Translations under genes and position numbers: made by a program | The notes under the pieces: generated by a model | What the model was told of the DNA's origin: nothing | Database searches by the model: none | The model's input: the letters and a program-made list of their open reading frames with translations, nothing else | Part shown: in pieces, positions 50,693 to 59,418 of the stretch | How the letters are laid out: each line of letters starts with the position of its first letter | Position numbering within the stretch: the stretch's first letter is position 1 | NCBI RefSeq assembly: GCF_030908405.1 | Contig: NZ_CP133089.1 | Coordinates: 124,001-188,000 of the forward strand | DNA: 64,000 nucleotides | Source of the DNA: Aminobacterium sp. MB27-C1 | GTDB lineage: Bacteria; Synergistota; Synergistia; Synergistales; Aminobacteriaceae | Reading direction: 5' to 3'

Positions 50693-51934
50693 ATGAAATT
50701 TCTGGAAACAAAAACACCGTGGATGACGGAAGATTGGTACACGAGTCCGTGGAACTTTTCCGAAGAGGCCAGAAAGGGGGTCGAGTTTTCTAAGAATCTT
50801 CAGTTTCATGACGTTTCCCTTCGGGATGGAGAGCAGCAGTCTGGTTTGATCTTCAATAAAGATCAGAAGATTGCGTTGGCAGAGAAGTTGGCTGAGCTTG
50901 GTATTCATCGTATTGAAGCTGGTATGCCTGCTGTTTCAGATCAGGATGAAGCTGCTATTCGTGAGATCGTAAAGAGAAATCTTGGCCCAACTATTTTTGC
51001 TTTTGCCCGTTGCATGAAAGTTGATGTTCAGAAGGCTTTGGATTGTGGCGTAAAGCATATCGTTATGGAGGTTCCCACAAGCGATCACTTAGTGAAATAT
51101 GCTTACCGTTGGGATATGCAGAAGACAATTGATCTCTCTATTGATGCGACGTTATTCGCTCATGAAAACGGGATGTATGTTTCGTTCTTCACAATTGATG
51201 GAACCAGAACTGATATTAACGATTACCTCAACCTGATTCAGAAGATTGCTACAGAGGGTCATATGGATGAACTCACCGTAGTCGATACTATGGGTGGTTT
51301 GAATCCTCACGCAGTTCCTTATTTGATTCATAAGGTTAAGGAGCGTATTCCTGATAAACCAATCGGAATTCACTTCCACGATGATTATGGTTTGGGTGCT
51401 GCTAATACAATTGCTGGTTTGGCCGCTGGAGCGGATATAGCTCACACAACTATTTCCGGAATAGGCGAACGGGCTGGAAATGCACCCTACGAAGATGTTG
51501 CTTTGGCTCTTCTCACTATGTATGGCGTAGATACAGGCTTGAATTACGATAAGATGTACCCCCTCTCTAAGTTCCTTCGTGATATGACAGGCCTTACAGT
51601 TCGCCAGAACCGTGGAATCGTCGGAGATCATGTGGCTGATATCGAGTCTGGAATCGTTGCAGGCTGGTATAAGAACGCAGCTGAAGAGGCTCCTTTGGAG
51701 TTGTCTCCCTATCTCTATGGTTTAACAGGACATCCTGATGCGAAAGTAACTATCGGCAAGATGAGCGGGATTCCGACAGTAGATATTTACCTTGAACAGT
51801 TGGGACTCTCTACTGATGATAAAGAGTTGAAGTTAGAGATAGTTAACGCTGTAAAAGCGAAGGCCTTCGAAAAGAGTGATCTTCTCGAGCTTCGAGAGTT
51901 TGAAGAAATAGCACGTAAGATTCTTAAAAAGTAG
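50693..51934 (+). CDS. DRE-TIM metallolyase, homocitrate/isopropylmalate synthase-like
   Basis: 413 residues. The TIM-barrel motif HDVSLRDGEQQSG gives R44-D45, the metal histidines are H227 and H229 (HFHDDYGLG), and GIGERAGN follows. These are hallmarks of Claisen-condensing acyl transferases. The C-terminal LeuA regulatory domain is absent. Because it heads an operon with an aminotransferase and a glycyl radical enzyme, it may condense acetyl-CoA with a 2-oxo acid or run the reverse cleavage. HMG-CoA lyase is less likely from motif layout. Confidence 0.8.
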   Translation: MKFLETKTPWMTEDWYTSPWNFSEEARKGVEFSKNLQFHDVSLRDGEQQSGLIFNKDQKIALAEKLAELGIHRIEAGMPAVSDQDEAAIREIVKRNLGPTIFAFARCMKVDVQKALDCGVKHIVMEVPTSDHLVKYAYRWDMQKTIDLSIDATLFAHENGMYVSFFTIDGTRTDINDYLNLIQKIATEGHMDELTVVDTMGGLNPHAVPYLIHKVKERIPDKPIGIHFHDDYGLGAANTIAGLAAGADIAHTTISGIGERAGNAPYEDVALALLTMYGVDTGLNYDKMYPLSKFLRDMTGLTVRQNRGIVGDHVADIESGIVAGWYKNAAEEAPLELSPYLYGLTGHPDAKVTIGKMSGIPTVDIYLEQLGLSTDDKELKLEIVNAVKAKAFEKSDLLELREFEEIARKILKK

Positions 51935-51968
51935 CACCATATTCAGTATTACTAAGGACGTGAAAGAA

Positions 51969-53138
51969 ATGAAGACACCGAAGGTTCTAGAAGGGTTTCC
52001 TGCTTCTGGCATCAGGAAGATGGCACAACTCTCAACAAAGTATAAAGATGTGATCTTCCTAGCCTTTGGCGAACCCGATTTTGATACGCCAGCACATGTT
52101 AAGGAAGCAGCTAAAAAAGCTCTTGATGAAAATTTGACCCATTATTCAAGTAATATTGGCGCCATTGAATTTAGAGAGGCTGTTGTTGAGAAGTACAAAA
52201 GAGAGATGGGACTGGAAATTAAGCCGGAGAATGTCATTGGAACTATAGGCGGTATGGAATCACTTTTCCTTGCTTTCCTTTCAAACTTCAATCCTGGCGA
52301 TGAAGTTCTTGTTACAGACCCATACTACTCAAACTACTTAACGCAGCTTCATGTAATAGGCCTGAAACCTGTGTTGGTCCCCCTTTACGAAAAGAACCAG
52401 TTCAGGCTCCAGGCAGAGGACGTCGAGAAGGCCGTCACACCTAAAACTCGCGCCCTTGTATTGAACTCCCCATGCAACCCAACAGGAGGAGTTATTGATT
52501 ATGATACCATGAGCAAAATCGTAAAGGTAGTAAGAGAGCATGACCTTATGGTTATTTCTGACGAGGTCTACGAGAGCATTCTTTACGATGGAGCCATGCA
52601 CGTGTCTCCTGCGCAATTCCCCGAGATACGCAACAATGTCATCATCGTTAACAGCCTTTCCAAAACATACGCTATGACAGGCTGGCGCATTGGGTATGCC
52701 GTTGCTTCTGAAGAGGTTATCAATAATATGTGCTGCCTTCAGCAGGCTGTGACAGACTGTATTCCTACCTTTATACAGCACGCAGCAGCGGAAGCTTTGA
52801 CTGGCAGTCAGGAAGCCACTCTGGATATGTTGAAACAATATACTTGCAGAAGAGATATTGTTGTTGACGGACTCAATGAGATACCTGGAATTTCCTGTTC
52901 TAAAACGGCTGGCGCTTTCTATGCTTTCCCGAATATAAGCGCATTAGGTAAAACATCAGAAGAATTTGCTATCGATCTTCTCGATAAAGAGCAGGTTGTT
53001 ACTGTTCCCGGATCCTACTTCGGAAAAATGGGAGAGGGCTTTATCCGGATATCATTTGCAACATCTGAGGATAACCTCAAAGAAGCTGTTCGCCGTATTG
53101 GACGGTACGTTGAAAAGTATTGCACAGTTAATGCTTAA
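51969..53138 (+). CDS. Class I/II aminotransferase (aspartate-type)
   Basis: 389 residues of fold type I: GEPDFDTP near residue 34, NSPCNPTGG near 166 and the pyridoxal lysine K232 in NSLSKTYAMTGWRIGY. It interconverts an amino acid and its 2-oxo acid. The ATG at 51969 is preferred over a GTG at 51960 because AAGGA lies 10 bases upstream. It stands between the DRE-TIM and glycyl radical genes, so it probably feeds or drains a 2-oxo acid in that pathway. Confidence 0.87.
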   Translation: MKTPKVLEGFPASGIRKMAQLSTKYKDVIFLAFGEPDFDTPAHVKEAAKKALDENLTHYSSNIGAIEFREAVVEKYKREMGLEIKPENVIGTIGGMESLFLAFLSNFNPGDEVLVTDPYYSNYLTQLHVIGLKPVLVPLYEKNQFRLQAEDVEKAVTPKTRALVLNSPCNPTGGVIDYDTMSKIVKVVREHDLMVISDEVYESILYDGAMHVSPAQFPEIRNNVIIVNSLSKTYAMTGWRIGYAVASEEVINNMCCLQQAVTDCIPTFIQHAAAEALTGSQEATLDMLKQYTCRRDIVVDGLNEIPGISCSKTAGAFYAFPNISALGKTSEEFAIDLLDKEQVVTVPGSYFGKMGEGFIRISFATSEDNLKEAVRRIGRYVEKYCTVNA

Positions 53139-53159
53139 CTCCTAAGGGGAGGCATATTG

Positions 53160-55583
53160 ATGACACGGTCAGAGATTTCCTATGACGAAAGTGTTTTTAG
53201 AAAACAGATAAGCCCTCGTATAGCCCATATGCGTAAAGATGTGGTTTCCGCCAAGCCGATTCTGTGCAGCGAGCGCGCCTTGCTTGTTACAGAGGCATAT
53301 AAGGAAACTGAAAATACTCCACGGGTTATGAGAAGAGCGCTGGTTTTTAAGAAAATAATGGATCATATGACGCAAAACATCTGGGATGGCGAATTGATAG
53401 TCGGTAGCCATGGTAGTAACGGGCGACGATCTGCGCCACTCTTCCCTGAGTATGCAACGGCATGGCTCGAAGAAGAGATAGACGAGATGCTTGAGACAAG
53501 AACTCAGGATACCTTTATAGTTCCTCAGAAAGTAAAAGACGATCTTAAGGGAATTTTCCCATATTGGCATGGAAAAACTCTTCATGAGCGGTATCGTGCC
53601 ATGCTTCCCGAAGAGACGAAACGGGTGCGCGATGCCTATATGTTCACTCGTGATCTCTTTGAGCGTAACGGATATGGTCACGTAGCCTACGATATTCCCA
53701 AGCTTTTGAAGGTCGGGCTTAAAGGAATTAAAGAGGAGATTTGTCAGAAGCTGAGCGAACTTGATTTAACGACAGCAGAAGATCTTGATAAGAGACTTTT
53801 CTATGAAGCCCTTCTTGTATGTTGCGATGCCGTTATCGGCTATGCCAGACGGTATGCGGAAAAGGCAAGAAGTCTTGCTGCAGAAGAAAAAGATGCTGCT
53901 CGGAAGAGTGAGCTTGAAAAGATTGCCGATGTCTGTTCATGGGTTCCTGAGAATCCTGCCCGTGATATCTGGGATGCTATTCAGGCCGTTGCGTTTATGC
54001 AGCTGATCATTCAGACAGAGACTAGCGGAGATTCCGTTTCTCCGGGAAGATTAGATCAATATCTCTATCCCTACTATGTAAAAGATATAGCCGATGGTCG
54101 TTATACCATCGACGAAATACAAGAATTACTTGACTGCCTCTGGCTCAAATTCAACGAGATTATCAAAGTTCAGGATAGTGAGTCTATTCGTATTCATCCG
54201 GGTTTCCCGATGACTCCGAATTTGACTATCGGCGGGCAGACTCCTGAAGGAGAAAATGCCGTTAACGAGCTGAGCTATCTTATGTTGAACAGCCAGGAGC
54301 ATATCCGTTTGACGAACCCTCAGTTTACAGTTCGTTTCAATGAGAAAACCCCTCAGGATTTTATTTTGAGGGTTGCTGAAATCGTACGACTTGGAACAGG
54401 TGTTCCTGCCATGTTCGGTGATGATGCCTGTATGGCTGCCATTCATAGAACACTTCCCGATATGCCTCTTGATAGAGTTCGAGACTTTAGAATTGTAGGT
54501 TGCGTTGAGCTTGCTCCTCGCGGCTTCCAGGGGCGTGTAAATGGTGGCTTCCTTAACGTTGCCCGAGTTGTTGATTTAGCTCTTAACAATGGCGTTGATA
54601 GACTTACTGGAGAACAGATTGGACCTAAAACTGGCAATATCAACGACTTCAAGTCATTTGATAGTGTCATTGATGCAGTGAAAGCCCAGATGAACTATTT
54701 TGTGACTCAACAGGTTATCAACGCAGCAGTAGTCGATATGGTCCAAAGAGATCTAACTCCTCATTTGTTTCTTTCAGCTCTGATCGAGGGGTGTATTGAG
54801 AGCGGTAAGGATATGACATGGGGTGGATCTCTTTGGGGCGCCACACCTATTCTTCACGTGGGGATGGCAACGGCCTCCGATTCCCTGGCTGCTGTGAAGA
54901 AAGTGGTTTTTGACGATAAACAAATAACTATGGCGGAACTAAAGAGTGCTCAGGATAGTGACTTCGCTGGGGAAAACGGGATAAAAATTCAGAAGATGTT
55001 GCTTGATGCACCTAAGTATGGCAACGACGATGAAGATGCTGACGCCATGGTTCAGACAATGACCAACCTTACTTTCGATGAGATTGAAAGACATAAGGAT
55101 ATTGATGGTCGACCCTACACATCGATGATTTTGACCTTGGGGGCTACAGTTCCCCATGGTTGGAAGACAGGAGCTACGGCAGATGGTCGAAAAGCTACAA
55201 TGCCCGTATCTGATTCCATGTCTCCATCGAATGGTGCAGATAAAGAAGGCCCCACGGCGGTTCTTAAATCTGCGAGCAAGATCGATCAGACACGACTTAT
55301 GGAAGGCAACGTCCTGAATTTAAAGTTTAGCAGAACAGCTTTGGATGGGGATGAAGCCCTTCACAAGTTTGCAGACCTTGTGTGCGCATATCTTATTGAT
55401 CTTAAAGGTCAGGAAGTTCAGGTTAACGTTGTAGATGGAGCTACGTTACGAGATGCGCAGAAGCATCCTGAAAACTATCAAGATCTGGTCATTCGCGTAG
55501 CAGGGTATAGTGCTCGTTTTGTCGAGTTGGATAAAGAACTTCAAGACGACATTATTCGAAGAACAGAACACCAGACGGTCTAA
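53160..55583 (+). CDS. Glycyl radical enzyme (PFL-like dehydratase/lyase group)
   Basis: 807 residues. The radical site is RVAGYSARF with Gly782, 26 residues from the end, and the thiyl Cys448 lies in IVGCVELAPRG. The Glu after Cys-Val (CVE) puts it with dehydratases and C-X lyases such as glycerol, hydroxyproline, choline and isethionate enzymes, not pyruvate formate-lyase, which has adjacent cysteines. Most known members read GCVEP; here it is GCVEL, hinting at a separate group. ATG at 53160 with AGGGGAGG upstream. Strictly anaerobic chemistry. Confidence 0.88.
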   Translation: MTRSEISYDESVFRKQISPRIAHMRKDVVSAKPILCSERALLVTEAYKETENTPRVMRRALVFKKIMDHMTQNIWDGELIVGSHGSNGRRSAPLFPEYATAWLEEEIDEMLETRTQDTFIVPQKVKDDLKGIFPYWHGKTLHERYRAMLPEETKRVRDAYMFTRDLFERNGYGHVAYDIPKLLKVGLKGIKEEICQKLSELDLTTAEDLDKRLFYEALLVCCDAVIGYARRYAEKARSLAAEEKDAARKSELEKIADVCSWVPENPARDIWDAIQAVAFMQLIIQTETSGDSVSPGRLDQYLYPYYVKDIADGRYTIDEIQELLDCLWLKFNEIIKVQDSESIRIHPGFPMTPNLTIGGQTPEGENAVNELSYLMLNSQEHIRLTNPQFTVRFNEKTPQDFILRVAEIVRLGTGVPAMFGDDACMAAIHRTLPDMPLDRVRDFRIVGCVELAPRGFQGRVNGGFLNVARVVDLALNNGVDRLTGEQIGPKTGNINDFKSFDSVIDAVKAQMNYFVTQQVINAAVVDMVQRDLTPHLFLSALIEGCIESGKDMTWGGSLWGATPILHVGMATASDSLAAVKKVVFDDKQITMAELKSAQDSDFAGENGIKIQKMLLDAPKYGNDDEDADAMVQTMTNLTFDEIERHKDIDGRPYTSMILTLGATVPHGWKTGATADGRKATMPVSDSMSPSNGADKEGPTAVLKSASKIDQTRLMEGNVLNLKFSRTALDGDEALHKFADLVCAYLIDLKGQEVQVNVVDGATLRDAQKHPENYQDLVIRVAGYSARFVELDKELQDDIIRRTEHQTV

Positions 55584-56371
55584 TGGTGATGAGGGCTGTG
55601 GATAACTCAATTCGTACGCTTAACGGATGCATCTTCAATATACAAAGATATAGCCTTCACGATGGACCGGGAATTCGGACTATTGTTTTTCTGAAAGGAT
55701 GCCCACTTCGGTGTCCCTGGTGTGCTAACCCAGAGTCTCAGAATGCTTCTCCTGAGATGATGGGGTCGGAAATGGTCGGAAAAGTGGTTACGGTTGATGA
55801 CGTTATTCGTGTTGTTGAGAAAGACAGTGTTTTCTACAAAAGATCTGGAGGGGGAATGACCCTTTCTGGAGGGGAACCGCTCATGCAGCCGGAGTTTTCA
55901 ACAGCGTTGATGACTGTCGCTAAAGAGCATGGTTTCAATACGGCCATAGAAACATCTGGTTTTCAAAAATGGAACCTTATGGCTCCTGTTATTGAAAAAA
56001 CGGATGTTGTCTTTTTTGACATCAAAATGATGAATTCAAGCCGCCACGAAGAAGTTGTAGGGGCTCCCAACGAGCTTATTCTTGCGAATGCAGAGAAAAT
56101 AGCCAAAAGTGGAAGACGAATAATTATTCGCCTTCCACTGATTCCAGGCTATAACGATGGTTGCAATTTGGATGAGACCGCAGCATTTGCTAAAGAAATA
56201 GGAGCCAGTGAACTTCATCTTCTTCCATATCATCGTTTGGGAGTATCCAAATATACCAAATTGGGGCGCACATATTCTTTAAACGATGTAGTGGCTCCTG
56301 AGAAAGAGCAAGTGGAAGCAGAAGCGAAAAGATTGAAAGAGCGCTTCTCTTTTGAGGTGTTAGTTTCGTAA
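55583..56371 (+). CDS. Glycyl radical enzyme activase (radical SAM)
   Basis: 262 residues. C40, C44 and C47 (CPLRCPWC) bind the SAM [4Fe-4S] cluster; GGGMTLSGGEPLMQPEF follows. Most activases of non-PFL glycyl radical enzymes have a ferredoxin-like insert with two extra clusters after the CxxxCxxC; here only about 35 residues without cysteine pairs separate the two blocks, as in PFL activase. It generates the Gly782 radical in the preceding enzyme. The start overlaps the previous stop (TAATG). Confidence 0.88.
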   Translation: MVMRAVDNSIRTLNGCIFNIQRYSLHDGPGIRTIVFLKGCPLRCPWCANPESQNASPEMMGSEMVGKVVTVDDVIRVVEKDSVFYKRSGGGMTLSGGEPLMQPEFSTALMTVAKEHGFNTAIETSGFQKWNLMAPVIEKTDVVFFDIKMMNSSRHEEVVGAPNELILANAEKIAKSGRRIIIRLPLIPGYNDGCNLDETAAFAKEIGASELHLLPYHRLGVSKYTKLGRTYSLNDVVAPEKEQVEAEAKRLKERFSFEVLVS

Positions 56372-56462
56372 AAGGAAAATACTGCAAGACAAAATGAAAA
56401 TACAGACGGTTTTTCAGCAGAGTAGAGTGCTGATAATCGATTTCGGCCAGGAGGAATGACAA

Positions 56463-57476
56463 GTGAAAAATTTGAAAAATATGGTTTGGGGAATTTTATG
56501 TGTATTTGTCGTCTTCGCATTTCTTGCAACTACCGGAGTTGATGCAGCTTTGGCTGCCAAAAAATTGGAGATTCGCGTAGGGCATGGTGTTCCTGAATCA
56601 AATGCAATGCATCAGGGATGGGTTAAGTTTAAAGAGGTTATCGAAGCTGAATCGAACGGGAAAATGACCGTTAAAATTTATCCTAATCAGCAGCTTGGCG
56701 GTGACAGAGAGTTAATAGAAGCTGTTCAGATGGGCAATCTTACGATGACAGCTCCATCAAATTCTCCTCTTGCTGCTTTTGACAAAGAATTCTTTGTTCT
56801 CGACATTCCCTTTTTGTTCAAGGATAGAGCCGATGCCTATCAGATGCTTGATGGTAATCCCGGTCAGACTTTGCTTGCTACTCTTGATAAGTTCAATCTT
56901 AAGGGACTTGGATATTTTGAGAATGGTTTCAGAAACTTGACCAATAGTAAAAATCCGGTAAAATCTCCCGCTGATTTGGACGGCCTTAAATTAAGAACAA
57001 TGGAAAACCCCGTTCATCTTGCAGCATGGAAGGCTCTTGGTGCTAACCCCACCCCCATGGCATTTGGAGAACTTTTCACAGCATTGCAGCAAAAGACCGT
57101 TGATGGTCAGGAGAACCCATTCGAGCTTATCCATGCAGCGAAGTTCAATGAAATTCAGAAATATATCACCAAAACTCAGCATATCTACACAACATACGTC
57201 ATGGTTATTAACAAGAATTTCTATAACAAGCTGTCTGACGAAAATAGAGCGATTGTCGATAAAGCCGCTAAAGCAGCTGTTGACTATGAACGTGAAATAG
57301 CCATGAAGAATGATGTGGATGCTGAACAGAAACTTGTTGAATTTGGTAATGAGATCGTTGAACTTAACGATGAGCAGAGAAACGAATTTAAAGAGAAACT
57401 CCTTCCAGTCGCAGATATGGTGAAAGAAAAGGCAAGTGCTGAAATAGTTGACCTTTTCGTTGGTTCGTCAAAATAA
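56463..57476 (+). CDS. dctP: TRAP transporter solute-binding protein DctP
   Basis: 337 residues with a signal peptide (NLKNMVWGILCVFVVFAFLA..., cleavage near residue 32) and a DctP domain. The ligand-clamping arginine is in LKLRTMENPVHLAAWKALG near residue 180. DctP proteins bind organic acids; some TRAP systems carry sulfonates such as isethionate. The start is a GTG at 56463 behind CAGGAGG. It lies 91 bases after the activase and likely brings in the substrate of the glycyl radical pathway. Confidence 0.88.
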   Translation: MKNLKNMVWGILCVFVVFAFLATTGVDAALAAKKLEIRVGHGVPESNAMHQGWVKFKEVIEAESNGKMTVKIYPNQQLGGDRELIEAVQMGNLTMTAPSNSPLAAFDKEFFVLDIPFLFKDRADAYQMLDGNPGQTLLATLDKFNLKGLGYFENGFRNLTNSKNPVKSPADLDGLKLRTMENPVHLAAWKALGANPTPMAFGELFTALQQKTVDGQENPFELIHAAKFNEIQKYITKTQHIYTTYVMVINKNFYNKLSDENRAIVDKAAKAAVDYEREIAMKNDVDAEQKLVEFGNEIVELNDEQRNEFKEKLLPVADMVKEKASAEIVDLFVGSSK

Positions 57477-57506
57477 ACCTTATTGCGGCTAAGCATTAGA
57501 AATATA

Positions 57507-57545
57507 CCTTCCGCAGGGAATAGAAAGAGGGCTCTCTGCGGAAGG
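57507..57545 (+). terminator. Attenuator-like hairpin between dctP and dctQ
   Basis: CCTTCCGCAG (57507-57516) and CTGCGGAAGG (57536-57545) form a perfect 10-bp stem followed by CTTTT. It would give partial termination so that the binding protein is made in excess over the permease. Confidence 0.6.
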
Positions 57546-57571
57546 CTTTTAAATGAGAGGAGATTTTCCCT

Positions 57572-58075
57572 ATGAAATTGTTTCGTTTTTTAGATGACTA
57601 TTTCGAGGAAATACTTGTCATCATTCTTCTTGCCGGGATGAGCATCATCATAGGCATTCAAGTTTTCATGAGATACGTTTTGAAATCATCCCTTTCATGG
57701 TCTGAAGAGTTGGCCAGATATATGTTTATATGGATGATATATATAGGAATAAGTTACGGTGTTAAAAAAGACAAGCATGTCAAAATTGAGGCGGTTTTAA
57801 CAGTTCTTTCTTCTTTTTGGCAAAAGGTTCTTCTTATTATCTCTGATCTACTTTTCTTGTTCTTTGCCGTCATTATCGTTATCAAGAGCTTTGAAGTAAG
57901 CAATACCATTCAGAATCTGGGACAGTTGTCTCCTGGAATGGAACTTCCCATGTGGATTGTTTATATGGCTGTTCCGGTGGGATTCTCTCTTGTATGTATC
58001 CGATTGATTCAGAGCCTTATTCGCAAGATACGCAACTTCTCTGAAAAGACGGATAGCGTGACGGCAGCAGAGTAA
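57572..58075 (+). CDS. dctQ: TRAP transporter small permease DctQ
   Basis: 167 residues, four membrane helices, with the DctQ hallmark LSWSEELARYMFIWMIYIGISYGVKKDKHVKIE near residues 44-76. It bridges the binding protein and the large permease. GAGAGGAG precedes the ATG; dctM starts 28 bases downstream. Confidence 0.88.
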   Translation: MKLFRFLDDYFEEILVIILLAGMSIIIGIQVFMRYVLKSSLSWSEELARYMFIWMIYIGISYGVKKDKHVKIEAVLTVLSSFWQKVLLIISDLLFLFFAVIIVIKSFEVSNTIQNLGQLSPGMELPMWIVYMAVPVGFSLVCIRLIQSLIRKIRNFSEKTDSVTAAE

Positions 58076-58103
58076 GCAAGAAGGTTTGATTGGAGGATTT
58101 ACG

Positions 58104-59387
58104 ATGGTATCTCTTATTCTTTTTGGTAGTTTTGTTATATTCCTCATACTAAATACACCCATAGGAATAGCCTTGGGGTTGGCAGCTATGTCAACAATTG
58201 TCTATAGCGGAGACGTGAGCGTAAGCTATTTGGCTCAAAGCTTAACAACCTCTGCAGATTCTTTCCCGCTAATGGCCGTTCCCTTTTTTATCTTGGCAGG
58301 CGAACTTATGGGGAAAGGCGGCATATCAAGACGACTTCTTAAAGTAGCGAATATTTTCTTCGGAAAATATACAGGAGGTCTTGGAATAGTTACAGTTGTG
58401 GCATGTATGTTCTTTGCGGCCATATCCGGTTCCGGGCCGGCAACAGTTGCTGCTATTGGAGGCATTATGGTTCCAGAGATGCTTCGCAGAGGATACGATA
58501 AAGGATTTACCTCTGGACTTATTGCTTCAGCTGGAAGTATTGGCGTTATTATTCCGCCCAGCATTCCCATGGTTATTTACGGCGTATCAACAGGCGTCTC
58601 TGTAAGTACTATGTTTATTGCAGGTTTTGTCCCGGGAATGCTTATTGGGTTGGCATTAATTGGATGGACATATTTTTACTCGAAAAAGCACGGATATTGT
58701 GGAGAAAAAATCGAGTACACCTCTAAGGAAAAATGGAAAGTTGTCAATGAGGCCAAATGGGCTCTTATGGTTCCTGTAATTATTCTTGGAGGAATCTACG
58801 GTGGCATATTCACTCCCACAGAAGCGGCAGCAGTTGCAGTTATTTACGGATTTTTCGTTGGAGTTTTTATTTATAAAGATCTTTCTTTAAAAGACGTTCC
58901 TAGCGTTATCGCTTCTGCTGCACTTGTAACGGCTACGGTTATGATCATTATAGGAACAGCAACGAGCTTTGGCAGAATTCTTACCTTTGAACAGATTCCT
59001 ACACGCTTGGCAGAGGCTATTATATCCTTCTCAAGCAGCAAGTTTGTGGTTATGTCTCTGATTATGCTATTGTTGCTTTTCGTAGGATGCTTTATGGAAA
59101 CTCTTGCAGCCATCATTATTTTGGCTCCCATTCTTCTTCCGGTGGTGACGGCCATAGGTGTCGATCCTGTTCACTTCGGTATTGCCATGGTTGTTAACCT
59201 CGCTATTGGATTCATAACCCCGCCTCTTGGCGTCAACCTCTTTGTAACGTGCGGTATTGCAAATATTTCAATGGAAAAGATTTCCAAGGCCATCATTCCG
59301 TGGTTGTTGGTGCTTATGGTTACATTGTTGATTATTGTTATTTTCCCTGCGGTATCTCTTCTATTGCCGCAAATGCTTGCTAAATAG
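58104..59387 (+). CDS. dctM: TRAP transporter large permease DctM
   Basis: 427 residues with 12 or so membrane helices and the DctM blocks ISGSGPATVAAIGGIMVPEML, GSIGVIIPPSIPMVIYG and NLAIGFITPPLGVNLFVT. It forms the ion-coupled channel. Start 58104 is chosen with GGAGG 7 bases upstream; a TTG at 58086 lacks a site. Confidence 0.9.
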   Translation: MVSLILFGSFVIFLILNTPIGIALGLAAMSTIVYSGDVSVSYLAQSLTTSADSFPLMAVPFFILAGELMGKGGISRRLLKVANIFFGKYTGGLGIVTVVACMFFAAISGSGPATVAAIGGIMVPEMLRRGYDKGFTSGLIASAGSIGVIIPPSIPMVIYGVSTGVSVSTMFIAGFVPGMLIGLALIGWTYFYSKKHGYCGEKIEYTSKEKWKVVNEAKWALMVPVIILGGIYGGIFTPTEAAAVAVIYGFFVGVFIYKDLSLKDVPSVIASAALVTATVMIIIGTATSFGRILTFEQIPTRLAEAIISFSSSKFVVMSLIMLLLLFVGCFMETLAAIIILAPILLPVVTAIGVDPVHFGIAMVVNLAIGFITPPLGVNLFVTCGIANISMEKISKAIIPWLLVLMVTLLIIVIFPAVSLLLPQMLAK

Positions 59388-59418
59388 AGAGTCTTATTAT
59401 TTTAAGAGGTGAAATGTA

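Noticed and set aside
53169-53681. Open frame of 170 codons antisense to the glycyl radical gene
   Set aside because: Low-complexity shadow of the coding strand; no family features. The same applies to minus-strand frames at 51152-51631 and 52338-52838.
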